From positions 90,079,235 to 90,143,234 of the forward strand of contig OY829326.1 of NCBI GenBank assembly GCA_963691655.1: a DNA stretch of 64,000 bases, read 5' to 3'. Below the pieces are notes generated by a model. It did not search any database, was not told where the DNA came from, and saw only the letters and a program-made list of their open reading frames with translations. This document shows, in pieces, positions 49,101 to 59,220 of this stretch (its first letter is position 1; each line of letters begins with the position of its first letter). Origin of the DNA: Toxonevra muliebris (lineage: Eukaryota; Arthropoda; Insecta; Diptera; Pallopteridae). The position numbers were made by a program, and so were the translations under genes.

Positions 49101-52100
49101 GCTTTTCGCTTGATTTAATCTTTCTGCCATTTTAAGAATACCAATGAGTTTTTCCAAAATTGTTTACAAATTTCAATATGTATGAAATTTGAGAAAATTC
49201 AAGTATTCTCGAATGGTCTACCGTAGAACTTATTAGTGGATATATTTTTGTATCGGAACCTCATGCCGAGTGCAATAAATGAGTTTCATAAATTAAACAA
49301 GTTCTTTTCACTATGTGTGTCGAAAAATATAGATTGTTTTTTATATTTTCCAGTTTTACAACCCGAAAGCGCATCAAAATTTTTAAAATTCATCTTTTCT
49401 AAGTTGAATGTGGTGTCAAAGCTTAGTTAACTTTGCGAGGTCTTACCAAAGAAAAATATGTTGAGTACTCAAAGATAACAGAAAAAAAAACATAATTTTG
49501 GAGCGAATCTCTGGATACTGGGACTAACATAACTAGTGGGTGCCCATAAGTACAGCTAACTAAACTTTTCTTCCGGTAGGAAAAGTTAAAAAAAAAATAA
49601 CAATTGGTAAATATAGATTTGCGTATTGATATATAAAGTAGGAAACGCTCTAGTTGAAAGGTTAAAGTTTTCATCCCTATTGATTTCGTAGATCAGATCT
49701 GGTGAGTGGTTTTACACTCTATTCCTACACCACTAATATTTTGATGAATTTAATTGCAGCGCATAGTAATAAATTAGCTTTTTCTCTTTGATTATAAATT
49801 CTAGAATGTTGAGAATTTTTGCATAAATTTTACAGTTTAGTAGTTCTCTAAGTTATTGAATAATTTTGCTGCAAAAGTTATTTAAGATCTTCCAATAATT
49901 TAATATTTGTAATCCAAAATATCCAATAAGTTTTACTGATGCCACAATTTTTATTCTGTTAGTTTTGAATGTGTATTCTCGGTCTCACGGCCTAAAAATA
50001 TTCGATTCGATAAAAAACTAAGAAATATAAAAACTAAAAATATAAAATTTCATGCTGATCGCAGAAAATTTAAAGGTTCCTCACGAGCCCTAAAGTTGAA
50101 AAAAGCGCTTTTCAGCATTTTTCCCATAATAAAGCGATAAAAATAATTTAAGCCACTCTATTATAAGTAATTTCTCCTTTCCAAAACTTAACATTTTTTT
50201 ACGTCTATTATTTATCATTTTATTGCTAATAAAAGGCAATTATCTCTCTGTAAAGGAGGAAAAAATTATTTTACTTTTATTTTTCATGTAACACTGTGTG
50301 TCAGTGAAAATATACTTTCCTCGAGACATAGCTCAAATTGTAGGTATAGTCAAGCAGAAACAACTGCATACGCAGAATTTTGAATTGACCCTCAAAATCT
50401 GGACTTAGGGCCGAAAAGCCCATTTTTGATAGGTTGAAGCATATACTTGCCCGTAACTTTGGAAAGAAAAAAGGTTAGTTTTATAGTAACTTAGCTATTT
50501 TCAAGTGATTTAAATTATTTGTATCGCTTTATAATGTGAAAAATGCTGAAAAACGCTTTTTTCAACTTTAGGGCCCGTGAGGGACTTCTAAACTTTCTGC
50601 GATCGGCATAAAACTTAATATTTCTTAGATTTTTATCGAATCGAATATTTTTAGACCGTGAGACAAAAAAAAAACAATTTTTGCAAAAAATGGCCACCCT
50701 AATATATATATATATATTATGCAATAAATTGTAAATATAAATTGTTTTTGATTTTTAAGACTTGTTTATTCGTATCTATCTTTAGTTAATATTCTCTTTT
50801 CTTTTTTTTAATAATACGCAATATTCTTAATTTAAAACATAATTCGTTTGTATGTTTTGTATTTTTATTTGTGTATGTAGCTACATACATATGTCCATGT
50901 ATTTCTGTCTTTAGGCCAAATACACGAGCATCAATTATTTATTTATTTTTTTGTAAGTGCCACAAATTTCCACAGCCGAAAACAAAAATTTACAACAAAA
51001 TAACATAGGTACAAATGGGTTTTTATATATACAAACAAGAATATACATACTGATGGCTAATCAGTAACAAAACAAAATATTAATTTAAACAAAAATATTA
51101 ATTTGATTTATGTTTTTTTGAATCCAAATGCTTTGTGTTTTTTTTCGATACTTATATTTAAAAATCAGCGATCAGAATTACCGTTCTAGCCGCAATGTTA
51201 TAGACTCCTGTAAAAATTGTGTTTACTAATTTATGTTCCTTTTCTTGCGTGTATTTTCAGAGGAAATCTCACGCCAACTGACGCATGCCAATGCCAAAAT
51301 GGTTATCAGTACCATAATGGGTTATCCGATTATTAAGGAAGCATGCCAGTTGGCCCAGAAAGACATCCCAGTCGCTTGCATACGTATGCGCCCAGATGAA
51401 GAGCTGCCTGCGGGCTCAGTTGATTTCTTTGAGATGATTAAAACCAGTGACATCGACTATAGTCAATTGAAGCATTACGATATCGATCCAAATGATATGG
51501 TTTTCTTGCCATTCTCTTCGGGTACCACTGGTTTACCAAAGGGGGTAATGTTGTCGCATAACAACATCACCATTAATTGCGAGCAGGTGCAAGCGAATTT
51601 AACCACTGATACATTGGCATGTCAAGATGTTATACCCAGCGTGCTTCCATTCTTCCACATTTATGGTTTGACAGTCATCATGCTATCGAAATTGGGACAA
51701 GGCTCGAAGTTGGTGACATTGCCTCAATTCAAACCAGAAGATTTGCTAAAGGCGCTCTATGAATACAAAGGCAGTATTTTGAATTTGGTGCCACCAATTG
51801 GTAAGAAAGAGCCAGATTTTCGTTGCAAATGGATAATTACATTTCAAATATATTTTTCTAGCACTTTTTATGATAAATCATCCAAAAGTCACCAAGGAAG
51901 TTGTACCCGCTTTGCGTATGGCGATGTCTGGGGCAGCACCAATCGGCGCACACGATATTGAGCGTTTTATAAAGAAGTAAGTTTCTTACAATCTGCTCAC
52001 TGACTATTTTCGCTTACGCTTTTTATTTCGTTCCATAGATTCCCCAACACAAAATTCTTGCAAGGATACGGTATGACCGAAGCCTCACCAGTGATATTAT

Positions 52101-52681
52101 TAACTCCGGAGAATAACACACGTTATGCTTCAACTGGTTTCTTAGCAGGCGGTACCGAATCAAAAATTGTTGCGCTTGATGGTGATGATCTCAAGGGCAA
52201 AGGGCCCAATACTACTGGCGAGCTGTGCATACGTGGTCCACAAGTAATGTCCGGGTATCTCAATAACGAGGAAGCCACCACCGAGACTTTCTACCCTGGT
52301 GGGTGGTTACGCACAGGTGATGTTTCCTTCTACGATGACGAGGGATACTTTTATATTACCGATCGCATGAAGGAGTTGATTAAAGTGAAGGGATTCCAAG
52401 TACCACCCGCCGAATTGGAGGCTATACTGCGTGATCATCCCAAAATTTTGGAGGCTGCTGTTTTTGGCATTCCACACGAGGTGAATGGTGAAGCACCCAG
52501 GGCGCTGGTTGTACTGCGACAAGGCCAGGAAGCAACTGAAGAAGAGATCTACAATTACGTAGCAGATCGTGTGGCACACTATAAGAAACTTGAGGGAGGT
52601 ATTATTTTTGCGGATGAAGTGCCCAAGAATCCTACAGGCAAAATTCTTAGAAAGGCATTGAAAGACAAATATGGAAGCTAA
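39874..52681 (+). CDS. pdgy: Acyl-CoA synthetase, pudgy-like (five exons, 603 aa)
   Basis: Joining 39874-40176, 44587-44797, 51261-51800, 51862-51976 and 52039-52681 gives 1812 bases, an uninterrupted frame of 603 residues. All four introns are GT-AG and phases agree. It belongs to the adenylate-forming (ANL) family and is expected to activate a medium- or long-chain fatty acid with ATP to the acyl-AMP and then the CoA thioester. Visible motifs: phosphate loop SSGTTGLPKG (257-266), PFFHIYGL (301-308), YGMTE (400-404), GWLRTGD (478-484, ribose-binding D484), hinge region DRMKELIKVKGFQ (498-510), and PTGK with the catalytic lysine K591. Residues 1-35 are Arg/Ser/Thr-rich without acids, like a mitochondrial presequence. 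There is no SKL peroxisomal tail (ends YGS). Length and sequence agree with Drosophila pudgy (CG9009) as I remember it, a mitochondrial synthetase in fat metabolism; another 4CL-like paralogue is possible. Confidence 0.9.
41741..41801 (+). mobile_element. SINE family 1, 3' tail fragment
   Basis: tatcacaatggttcgtttgg through ccactctaacctaacc matches the last 60 bp of the SINE at 20461-20767. The 5' part is missing. Confidence 0.7.
42571..42731. mobile_element. hAT-type MITE, 161 bp, with 8-bp TSD
   Basis: The ends CACTAGCGGATCC and the complement of CATTAGCGGATCC are inverted. An exact TSD CCTCCCTC lies at 42563-42570 and 42732-42739. An older copy lies at 36631-36783. The CANTAGCGGATCC terminus is a familiar hAT signature. 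Confidence 0.85.
43657..43890 (-). mobile_element. SINE family 1, near full-length
   Basis: On the minus strand it starts acgacctcaatagtctagtg (A box), has a weak B box, the body with cttatattca-like sequence, and the tail ggcgttaaactgtaggtcc..cctaactt. There is a doubtful 7-bp TSD (caagatt/caagact). Confidence 0.75.
44235..44330 (+). mobile_element. SINE family 1, 3' half
   Basis: tttaaactgtaggtcaaacc through gccactaaacctaactt matches the 3' part of the family. It lies 256 bp before the acceptor of exon 2. Confidence 0.75.
44587..44797 (+). CDS. pdgy: Synthetase coding exon 2 (residues 102-172 in part)
   Basis: Acceptor ttgcag/gtt, donor gcag/gtgaac, leaving phase 1. It encodes VCVVTGRQYTFAELRD, then the hydrophobic strand LAVCLPNLPEYPIATLGAIE typical of the N-terminal ANL domain. 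The weaker donor (GTGAAC) opens the longest intron. Confidence 0.92.
45415..45870 (-). pseudogene. 3'-terminal fragment of a non-LTR retrotransposon ORF
   Basis: The minus strand around 45640-45540 reads LESGHCRLNYHLAKLGNTTN followed by ESCRFCGEDRESAKHILGQCP, a C-x2-C-x8-H-x4-C zinc-binding pattern. This ending (TGHCRLNYHL..CRFC..H..CP) is known from the RNase H-side C-terminus of I/R1/jockey-type LINEs. A frameshift then leads to LGDHQIPDDNFNSIEVGSLL and a stop. The upstream catalytic parts are missing. Confidence 0.7.
46407..46803. mobile_element. hAT-like MITE with ATCGAACGATTT repeats
   Basis: The ends GTGATGGGAAC and GTTCCCATCAC are inverted. The 400-bp interior is nearly filled with variants of actatcgaacgattttttc, in both orientations. 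No matching 8-bp flank remains, so the hAT assignment rests on the (TA)GTGATGGGAAC terminus. Confidence 0.6.
47565..47696. mobile_element. Palindromic MITE, 132 bp
   Basis: The arms gccctattctaaatattccc and onward (47565-47601) are inverted at about 47660-47696 with one or two mismatches. Together with the imperfectly paired centre almost the whole element can fold into one hairpin. Confidence 0.8.
49981..50664. mobile_element. Fold-back element with about 155-170-bp arms
   Basis: 49981-50150 is the reverse complement of 50511-50664 at high identity (for example ccctaaagttgaaaaaagcg and attcgattcgataaaaa). A 14-base extra segment lies in the left arm. The 360-bp loop is unrelated single-copy-looking DNA. 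Confidence 0.8.
51261..51800 (+). CDS. pdgy: Synthetase coding exon 3 (residues 172-352 in part)
   Basis: Acceptor tattttcag/agg, donor attg/gtaaga, phase 1 at both ends. It encodes EEISRQLTHANAKMVIST, the ATP-binding loop SSGTTGLPKGVMLSH and the core PFFHIYGLTVIMLSKLGQGS. This is the most conserved exon. Confidence 0.95.
51801..51861 (+). other. pdgy: Intron 3 (61 bp)
   Basis: GTAAGA to TTCTAG; minimal fly intron. Reading through adds a frame ending at 51961, which explains a 242-codon unspliced frame. Confidence 0.92.
51862..51976 (+). CDS. pdgy: Synthetase coding exon 4 (residues 352-390)
   Basis: It encodes ALFMINHPKVTKEVVPALRM then AMSGAAPIGAHDIERFIKK, the SGAAPIG segment that lines the acyl pocket and adenine site in ANL enzymes. 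Donor aagaa/gtaagt, phase 2. Confidence 0.93.
51977..52038 (+). other. pdgy: Intron 4 (62 bp)
   Basis: GTAAGT to CCATAG; minimal intron. Confidence 0.92.
52039..52681 (+). CDS. pdgy: Synthetase coding exon 5 (residues 390-603, stop)
   Basis: It encodes the rest of the large domain (GYGMTEASP), the ribose-contacting GWLRTGD, the hinge, and the whole C-terminal lid domain with PKNPTGKILRK. It terminates with TAA at 52679-52681. Confidence 0.95.
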
Positions 52682-53190
52682 GTTATGAGTTAGCAGCGGG
52701 GGGTGAAAAGAATGAGGGCGGACTGAATTTAGTTTGAAAATATGTTAATTTGAATATTTTCTATTTGTTTTTAGTTTTAAATTACTGTATTTTTATTTTT
52801 CGTTTGGGAGTAAAGTTTCTATGTATTTGTATGTAGCTTATTGATTATAATTTCACTTCACTACTTAAAAAAAAAAATTTGTTTAAAAACTTCAAAAACT
52901 CAAACATTCTCTTAGAAAGTGAACAACTACTATAGTGAAAACTTTCTAGAAGAAGCTTCTGGAAAGTAAGTGATGCGTGTAAATTTTGCAGATGGGCATG
53001 GTCGACGTGTCTTTGAAATGAGTATGTATTTGAAAGCGTATGATTTTGTATACAGAAGCAAGGCTCTAAATAATGCTTTTAATAATTTTTAAGATATAAA
53101 TATTTCGAAAAAACAACAAAAACATATGAAACTGTAATACGTAGTACTATTTTTTAATTGTTTAACAATAAAATAACTGTAAATTTAAGA
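52682..53190 (+). other. pdgy: Probable 3' untranslated region
   Basis: AT-rich sequence after the stop. A small hairpin (52941-52952 with 52956-52967, 11 of 12 pairs, three-base loop) contains TTCTAGAA and TTCTGGAA words reminiscent of heat-shock-element units. The first AATAAA lies at 53167. Confidence 0.5.
53167..53172 (+). terminator. Candidate polyadenylation signal AATAAA
   Basis: This is the first canonical AATAAA downstream of the stop codon (about 485 bases), in T/A-rich context. A second lies near 53354. The cleavage site is not identifiable from sequence. Confidence 0.4.
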
Positions 53191-53379
53191 CTTAATATTT
53201 TAGTTTTCAACTCATAATAAACTTTGTATTTGAATATTCGTGTTTTTAACTGTAATTTTGTGTACAAAAATTGAAATAGACAAACAACTGGCAAATAAAT
53301 TACGAAGTACGAAAGTAAAATTATGAACAAATTCATGTTTCTCAATATTTTTGAATAAATAGCTTGAACTAAACGTATA

Positions 53380-53968
53380 CAGTAGAATCGCGATAATTCG
53401 TACCCCATTAATTCGAAAATCTCAATCATTCGAAACAAACTGCTGGTCCCTTGAAAAAATCGCTTTAATTCGCATATATTCTACACATTTTGGTCCCCTC
53501 GCTAATTCGTATTTTTTTTTCAATACAAGGTCTGTTTAACCTCTTATAAATCGAAATTGGATGTTGACAATCTCTTATGATTCGAAATGCAAAGCAAATT
53601 CTATGGAACTACGACAAGGTACGCGAGAAGAGCCTTAAACTTCAAAATCGTTAATTCGTATTTTTCTTATTTTAACCCCGTAAACCCTGGGATTGTATAT
53701 CCCAATAATGTTCGAAAAATTAAGTAAAATGGGTGATACCGTTTCCATTTTGTTTGAGTTTTCTTCAAAATACGGATGCTGGCTGTCATTGAGTGGATTG
53801 TATACATGCAGTGTCATCGCCGTAAATTGGATTTGCTATAATTCCTGGTTACAAAGGTTATAGCAAACATTATGCCCTATTGGAAAACTTAAGGATAACT
53901 GTAAGGACAAAGAGTCATGGACAAATTATTTTTTTTTAATTTATTATTTGCATAAAATTTATTTAGGG
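53380..53968. mobile_element. pogo-like element, truncated copy
   Basis: It starts CAGTAGAATCGCGATAATTC after TA (53378-53379). It matches the reverse complement of 56902-57556 for most of its length (for example ttcaaaatacggatgctggc), and loses similarity at about 53968, lacking the far end of about 150 bp. Non-autonomous. Confidence 0.8.
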
Positions 53969-55230
53969 TTAAAAAGCATACAATATAAGACATTTACAAA
54001 AAAAGACCAAAAAAAAAAAATATCACTGAAAAAAGGGGTGCATATGTATTACTTTTGATCCAATTGGATCAAAATGGTAACACTGCTTAGCTGCCCACTG
54101 TTCCCATAGGGGCGATGTTACACGATCAATGTTTTGCTGTCAAACAATGCAATTGTTGTTGCTTTGAAAAATGAACACTGAGCAAAAGAGAGGATGAACA
54201 CATTTCACTTCATATTTTTTTGCTGACGGAGAAAATCATCACTTTAAATAAAATGGGGTTGCTGAAGATACACTGTTGCATTTTATTGGAAAACACTAAT
54301 ATTTTATGAAAAATACTAGAATTTTTACTAACTTATAAATATATATATTTTTTTTGTCACCCTTTGCGCTGTTTGGGTTTTGTTTGGTTATGAGACTGCT
54401 GTTTAAAAAATTTCTTAATATTTTTTATTAAAACATGGTAATTCAATAGCCAAGTAACAAAGTGGCGGGCTAATTTTAGTAGTTTTCAAATTTTAAAGAT
54501 TATTTTTCTGCGTTTTTCATATATAAATGCATTTTTTTTTTTTTTTTGTTTTTGTAAAATTTATTGCTATTTCCACCAACATTATCTCATATTGTCATTA
54601 TAATTATTTTCCACACATTTCCATTCCAATTGTTGAATTTTTATTCACACCAAAATACAATTAAATACTTTTTAGTTGGAAAAACGAAGTTGCAGATAAA
54701 AGAATTAAAAAATAACGTTCAGCAAAAAACTGATAGTGTAACAGGACATCAAACAAAACGATGAAAAGAGTGTAAAAACAGAAAACATTGACAGCAAAAC
54801 ATTGACCTTGTAACATCAGCCATAGAAGACTTACCATATATTTGCGGTAATACAGTGCCATCTAGCACTGCAAACATGCAAGCAAAGTCTTTCGATTAAG
54901 AATGTTAAGAATGAGGGCGAATGAGCCTTCAACGCCATCTGGCATTTGTTTAGTCATTACTGAGATTAGTACTGCTTGGAGGTGTCGAGGTATCTGCTAA
55001 AAAGAAACCATTAGCCGTTGTCAAATGTGTTCATGGCGGCTGACAAATTAACTGAATTGTTATTTAGAAATATGAATTAAAGATTTATGAAATATTAATT
55101 ACAAAACCAAAAAAATATGCTTCAATAAAACCGCGACAGGAAAACTGTAATGGGCTCAACATTGTATTACATAACTTTACTGATAACTGTTCCTATACAC
55201 GAAGAGATTAATGTATTTTTTGTTTTTACA
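53969..55230. other. Intergenic DNA, nothing recognised
   Basis: No gene is supported. Words of the GCCATCTAGC/GCCATCTGGC type occur at about 54858 and 54932. Confidence 0.45.
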
Positions 55231-55309
55231 GCGCCATCTAGCAAGTCAGGTAGCCTTTATTATGTACTAGAGTTTCGTGGTCGTTCTGCTTGTCATCACT
55301 AGATGGCGC
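55231..55309. repeat. Short inverted pair GCGCCATCTAG..CTAGATGGCGC
   Basis: An 11-bp perfect inverted repeat 79 bp end to end. The same word recurs nearby (54.86, 54.93 kb) and at 14.5 and 22.8 kb, suggesting termini of a small element family. Confidence 0.6.
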
Positions 55310-55311
55310 GA

Positions 55312-56901
55312 TAACACTTCGACAAGTTAAATCGTTGTGAATTTAAATTTCCAAATTCCCAGTGTTTTAGTTTGAAGTTTCCACCACAGGCGTCCTAAAA
55401 TTCAAAAACAACCTCGAATAAATCTATTCTAGTACTAAAGGCGAGCAAAGAGTAGATTTTTTCGTTTTATTTTGTTGTAATCCATAATAACAGTTGCATG
55501 CTCATGCAGTAATAGTTTAAGTTAAAAAATTGTGAAGGTAGACTAATTGTAGAAAAGAGACTAATTGTAGAGGACTCAAAGAGCCTGACCATTTTTTAAA
55601 TTTCATTTTTTTTTTTAAATCATGAAAGTCAAGACAATTTCTTTTTGCAGCTGAAGGTTTCAATTTCATTGCTAGATACTTTCTTTCTCGGAAAATGTGT
55701 TTCATTTTTCTTTGTCTCATGGTATAAACATAAACACACATACATACCATACTGGGAAAACTTCAGCGTTCTTTGTGTAATGTCATTACTGTAACACTTA
55801 ACGTTACATAGTCAAACATGTCACAGGAACAGTTGAAGCCTTTTGAACACAGTAATTTGAAAAATTATCTAAGGACAGACACAACAGGTTGAGAGATTTG
55901 GGTCCAGGAACTTATCTTTATGTTGGTGGACAAGTAGCACTATCACAAACGAAACAAAAAAGTGTTATAACAGATGCAACAGACATTATCAGATACTGTA
56001 CGATTCTTTTGGGTCTTTCGTCACGATCTTGCAAAACAGGGAGTACTTGAAAAGTAAATCGTCAAACTAAATTAGGATTTTTTCAGGACTTTTTTTAGCT
56101 GAAAATACGAAAATCTCTTAATAGATTTTCTGCTTAACAAATAAACGAAAATATCATAAAACAAGTACACACATTTTTCATATAATGAGTCTAAATGAAA
56201 TTTTTAGGTTTAAATATTTTTCTATTTTATTTATTTTTTTATAGGGAAGAAGGAGAACTAGTTATGAACGTTCGCTTTGAATTGAGTAAGATCATAACTT
56301 TCAGGAAAAATATACGTAGGATGTCTATTTCACTCACGCTCAATACGACAGAGAAAAGAATAACCCAGCCGACCAAATCTTCGTAAATGATATCATTTAG
56401 GAGACTTTGGCGATAGTTTTGCGTACAAAACTATCGCTAATGGATTCCAAAACGATAAGAAAACGAATCATGCTTTTTGAAAAGTAAAACGCGGAAAAAA
56501 GTGATTTAGCGGTCAGTGGGGTTTTTAACATGTTTTTTCCAGTTTAACAGACACTAAATGCTCCGCTAAATAATCCATTTCCTGAATAATCTAACAACAT
56601 TTTTTATCGAAACAATGAGAAATAAACTTATTTAAAACCATAGTTCATAACCGTAAGTCACTCAATATAAAAAATTCTTTACTTCATATAAAAAATGGAT
56701 TAAAACACGAAAATTCATTTTGTGAAAACTACAAAATACCAGATGGCATAAATGTTTGTATAAACAGCACTAGTGTTTATAATCCTTCTGAATTCAGAAG
56801 GATAGTAATGAAGAGAACATAGACTTCGATTGTATAATTTTGAAATGATGTGAACTAAAAACTTTAAAAATACATGTATTTGATTAGTTTTCTTTTTAAT
56901 A
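55312..56901. other. Intergenic DNA, nothing coding
   Basis: No gene is supported. A strong 12-bp hairpin lies at 56410-56437 (listed separately). Confidence 0.45.
56410..56437. repeat. Hairpin, 12-bp perfect arms, four-base loop
   Basis: GCGATAGTTTTG, loop cgta, CAAAACTATCGC. No T tract follows, and nothing shows that it is transcribed. Confidence 0.85.
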
Positions 56902-57556
56902 CAGCAGAATCCCGATAATTCGTAATAGCAAGGGACCAGCAATTTTTTCCGAATTACAAAAGTTTTCGATTTAACGAGATTTCGATTTGACCCTTTCACC
57001 TCAAAATCTTTGCTAAGTTTCTTCAATATTTTATGCAAATATTAAAATAAATTGAAAAAAAATTATGTCCAGGACTCTTAATCTTTACAGTTATCCTTTA
57101 GTTTTCCAATGGGGCATAATGTCTGCTGTAACCTCGGTAACCAGGAATTATAGCAAAGCCAATTTAGGACGACAGCCAGCATCCGTATTTTGAAGAAAAC
57201 TCAAATAAAATTCCACTTTACTTAAGTTTTCGAACATTATTGGGATATACGTTAGAGAGGTTAAAAAAGGAAAAATACGAATTAACGGGTTTGTAGTTTA
57301 AGGCTCTTCTCGCGTATCTTGTCAACCACGAAAAACACAAAAAATTCCTTAAAAAAATGAACGTAGCTATCTGTAATGATTGATTTTTTTCGAATCATAG
57401 TTCCATAGAATTTTGCTTTGCATTACGAATTATAAGAGGGGACCAAAATGTGTAGAATTTTTGCGAATTAAAGCGATTTTTTCCAGGGACCAGCAGTTTG
57501 TTACGAATTATTGAGATTTTCGAATTAACGGGGTACGAATTATCGCGATTCTATTG
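56902..57556. mobile_element. pogo-like non-autonomous element, full copy, 655 bp
   Basis: TA flanks (56900-56901, 57557-57558) and inverted ends CAGCAGAATCCCGATAATTC and the complement of CAATAGAATCGCGATAATTC. Both ends carry repeated aattcg words, as in pogo/Tigger elements. It is the inverted relative of 53380-53968 and shares its right end with 13085-13250. No transposase frame is seen. Confidence 0.85.
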
Positions 57557-57558
57557 TA

Positions 57559-57999
57559 TATAAAAAATTTGTGTTTAACACTTTTATAAGGAAAAATTTA
57601 GCGCTTTTTTAATGAAAATACGCGTTTTTTCTTCATTTTAGCGGATGTTGAAAAACAAAAGTTGGCCACACTGGTTTCTGATATTATTTGCGAGCATTTA
57701 GAGATATTTTTTACGAGTCATTTATGATAACGGTAGCGAGCCTTTTGCGATATTTTTGCGAGTTTTCATTCATGTAATTTTTTTTTTTTACTACAACTAC
57801 GAAAATCAATAATTTTGTGGTCTGCAGAATTTAAAATATTTGTATCTATTACTACAATATTATCATATTTATCATACTATAAATATAAAAAAATAAATAA
57901 TAAAAATATTAAAAATAAAAAATGGTGGATTTTAAATTGTACCTACAATTTAAAAAGCATAAAGTACATAAAGTAAGATGCGTTTATGTACTTAACATA
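57559..57999. other. Intergenic DNA, nothing recognised
   Basis: AT-rich, no supported feature. Confidence 0.45.
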
Positions 58000-58096
58000 C
58001 ATTCCCGTCTTTGTCTAGTGGCTAATTTTCATAACCTTCTTATATTCAATAAAAATATGAAGTATACCAGAATTATAAGAAAGTGTACAAGTACAA
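58000..58096 (+). mobile_element. SINE family 1, middle fragment
   Basis: cattcccgtctttgtctagtgg and the body with cttatattcaat and aagtgtacaagtac match the SINE at 20461. Both the A-box head and the tail are absent. Confidence 0.75.
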
Positions 58097-58752
58097 ATCT
58101 TTGTCTGTGTTTTGCGACGCTCGTATTTATGACCGCAAAACAGGCGAACTTTCGCTCAACATTCGCTTCGAGGTCCACTGGGAAGGTAACATAGCGAAGC
58201 CCAGCATAATAGAGGAGCACTTTTCCTCTGCTTTGACTGTGTGAGTGACCACACATGTGCACTTGCAGTTGCTTTGCGCCTTTCGTATAGCGCTATATTA
58301 ATTCGTAGTAATTTAATTAATTCTTCCATCTGCAAAAAACAAACACGAAATTTACCATTAATACTTTATTATAAAACAGAAAGTGAAAAATTTACATTTA
58401 TTTATAAAACTGGGTTTCATTCACATATGCAGCAGGGTAGGAAAAAATTTTCTGCTATGCTGGGCTACGTTGTGCTAGACTGCGCTCAATGTGCGGCAAA
58501 CTTTATCCTATTATCCTTGTAATGCGTGGTGTGTTCAAACAAAGTGCTCACGAAGAATGCATGAGTTTCGCTTGCCTTTCGCGTAGTTTTAGGCAACACA
58601 CAAAGTTGGTGTAGTGGCGGTTCAATGTATTTTGTTGCCCTAAGATCTAATTCTTTTTTTTTAATCCTTAACATTTTATATAGTGAAACTATACCAATGC
58701 TAACAAAAAAAAAAAAATATTATTAAAATATACCAAGTATCGCTCCTAATCA
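58097..58752. other. Intergenic DNA, nothing recognised
   Basis: Short open frames on both strands without domains. Confidence 0.45.
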
Positions 58753-59220
58753 GCCCATAGGGATGTTACAAAATCTCTCCAAGGACTTCTAATAGGTGCT
58801 AGGTGCCTGATTTCATTCCAAGTGGCTTTGGAGCCACTTTCCTGCTTTTTCATGAGCGCCCTGCTTGCCGGCTGCCATGTAGGTTCCATTGAAAGGCCAT
58901 CATCGCTATGTTGTCATCCTCTCTGCGCAGAGTGTGCCATATCCAGTTTCATTTGCGTCTTTTAATTTCTGTGTTAATATGCTCGCTACAGATTTTCTTT
59001 TATGATCGTCGCCGGCCAGAAAATGCAGCGAATTATTTGAAGGAATTTGTTGATGAAAGTTCGAAGTTGTCAGCTTATACATACGTTCTGAGACCAACAA
59101 CGTCTCCAACCCATATAACAAAATTGGTTTTATGCTGGTGTTAAATACTCGTACTTTTTTATGCGCGTGAACTTCAGACCCGATCGAGCATACGAAATGC
59201 CGAAACTGACAAGGTAACAT
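58753..59220 (-). pseudogene. C-terminal fragment of an RTE-like LINE reverse transcriptase
   Basis: The minus strand reads HKKVRVFNTSIKPILLYGLE (the thumb-region motif preceding YGCETW in RTE-type elements). After frameshifts it continues with CIFWPATIIK, KWNWIWHTLRREDD and AFQWNLHGSR, matching the order FWP..W.WIGHTLR..D..ALEWNPQG of that clade. At least two frameshifts and stops occur; the catalytic core and endonuclease are absent. Confidence 0.75.

Larger units (their letters stand above)
44798..51260 (+). other. pdgy: Intron 2 (6463 bp)
   Basis: GTGAAC to TTTCAG. It holds a LINE fragment, a hAT-like element, a palindromic MITE and a large fold-back listed separately. The remaining sequence, including 47700-49975 and 50670-51260, shows no supported feature. 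Confidence 0.85.

Noticed and set aside
51233..51961. 242-codon unspliced frame as a stand-alone gene
   Set aside because: It reads through the 61-bp intron 3 and begins in intron 2; splicing restores the enzyme frame.
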